43,358 nt of DNA from CBIHON01 sp966211965 (GTDB taxonomy: Bacteria; Pseudomonadota; Gammaproteobacteria; Burkholderiales; Burkholderiaceae_D). The notes under the pieces were generated by a model. The model was not told where the DNA came from. It worked only from the letters and a program-made list of their open reading frames with translations, and made no database searches. Of this stretch, positions 42,824 to 43,358 are shown piece by piece (position 1 is the first letter of the stretch; the number at the start of each line of letters is the position of its first letter). A program made the position numbers and the translations under genes. The stretch spans positions 1-43,358 of the forward strand of contig CBIHON010000044.1 in NCBI GenBank assembly GCA_966211965.1, read 5' to 3'.

Positions 42824-43236
42824 TGCACATGCACCTTTGTACCAATGGCCGCCCATTGGTACAGAGCTTTCGCATCGGCTTCCGTGAGACGCACGCACCC
42901 GTGCGAACCAAACCAATCGCTGACACCGCTCCTTACAGTTCGGACAACCGACAACGGCACCAATCCATGGTATTGATGCAACGCTTTGCCATCGTGAGTA
43001 AAAAACATTGCATAGTTCATTTGCACGTTATATGTGCGGCTTCGATAAGGATGCACCTTGCGCATGATTTGGAATACCCCCTTATCTGTCGGATGGCCTT
43101 TATCGCCTGTCACGCACTCAAAGCGGAATACACGCTCTTTTCCTTCGAAAGCTTCGACACTCTGTTCTGTGAGGCTGACCTTGATTATCTTCGTAGCATT
43201 TTGATTTTTTGGTTTTGAGAAGGTCGGTAGCGCCAC
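42820..43236 (-). CDS. L,D-transpeptidase (YkuD) domain protein
   Basis: A 138-residue protein whose YkuD core has YNVQMNYAMFF, ALHQYHG and GSHGCVRLTEADAKALYQW: catalytic Cys114 and His112 in HGCVRL. Such enzymes form 3-3 cross-links in peptidoglycan or attach lipoproteins. There is no signal peptide or transmembrane segment, which is unusual. GTG start at 43236, with AGGA about 7 bases upstream; no better start upstream. Its stop overlaps the membrane-protein start (ATGA), which might provide the anchor. Confidence 0.85.
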   Translation of the reverse strand: MALPTFSKPKNQNATKIIKVSLTEQSVEAFEGKERVFRFECVTGDKGHPTDKGVFQIMRKVHPYRSRTYNVQMNYAMFFTHDGKALHQYHGLVPLSVVRTVRSGVSDWFGSHGCVRLTEADAKALYQWAAIGTKVHVQ

Positions 43237-43358
43237 GTAGAATCCTTTCTTGAGTTTTTATAGTGTTAACTTAAAAGCAACAAATGTAGCACAAAAGTTC
43301 GTCCCTAGAGCCTGTTATGAACTTAAAAGCAGTACTGCCAGTCAACGTCGGTTATGCC
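43237..43358. other. Right window edge, element end candidate
   Basis: About 120 bases upstream of the YkuD gene. From 43305 it reads CTAGAGCCTGTTATGAAC; the 11-mer TAGAGCCTGTT also begins at 13916. This may be the left end of another CTAG-type element cut off by the window. The promoter of the YkuD gene must lie here. Confidence 0.35.

Overview
This 43.4 kb window looks like chromosomal DNA of a betaproteobacterium, probably Burkholderiales and perhaps Oxalobacteraceae. That rests on the high GC, the phasin gene, Anr/FNR-type boxes, the mixture of PilZ, MCP and PBP genes, and many secreted beta-repeat proteins. I could not search a database, so the taxon is an inference. I saw no rRNA, tRNA or CRISPR array.

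Layout, left to right. Positions 1-1707 hold a sulfotransferase gene that overlaps a secreted Gly-rich beta-helix protein; the latter changes near position 110 into what looks like a zinc-type dehydrogenase, a possible assembly chimera. An IS3 remnant lies at 2063-2736. Next come a chemotaxis receptor (2959-4584), a divergent class A penicillin-binding protein (4965-8039), a PilZ protein, an ABC exporter and a secreted deacetylase-like protein (to 13312). Positions 13.4-15.8 kb hold an eroded oxygen-responsive island: Usp fragment, broken alcohol dehydrogenase, phasin, flavodoxin-fold oxidoreductase and three FNR/Anr-like boxes. CTAG-bounded palindromes follow, then small stress-type genes, an FAD oxidoreductase and a delta-60 repeat protein.

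The most interesting part is 24446-28747. Four genes joined by ATGA overlaps encode a C39-like cysteine peptidase, a RimK-like ATP-grasp ligase, a GCS2-type glutamate-cysteine ligase homologue and an N-formylglutamate amidohydrolase homologue. This reads as a pathway for an unknown Glu-containing peptide or amide. A second possible metabolite unit is 34205-36639, an N-acyl amino acid synthase (FeeM-like) overlapping a vanillyl-alcohol-oxidase-type flavoprotein. Between them lies a two-gene matrixin metalloprotease operon with long tandem repeats.

The right end (36.6-43.3 kb) carries a secreted beta-helix protein, a small P-loop kinase-like protein, a stand-alone TipAS domain, a lipoprotein, an IS3 element with two frameshifts, and an L,D-transpeptidase overlapping a membrane protein that appears frameshifted in a homopolymer.

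A recurring feature is a set of 60-230 bp palindromic elements (8037, 15797-16142, 23239, 28860, 42077). Several start exactly at the stop codon of the neighbouring gene, and two of them (8037 and 28860) belong to one sequence family.
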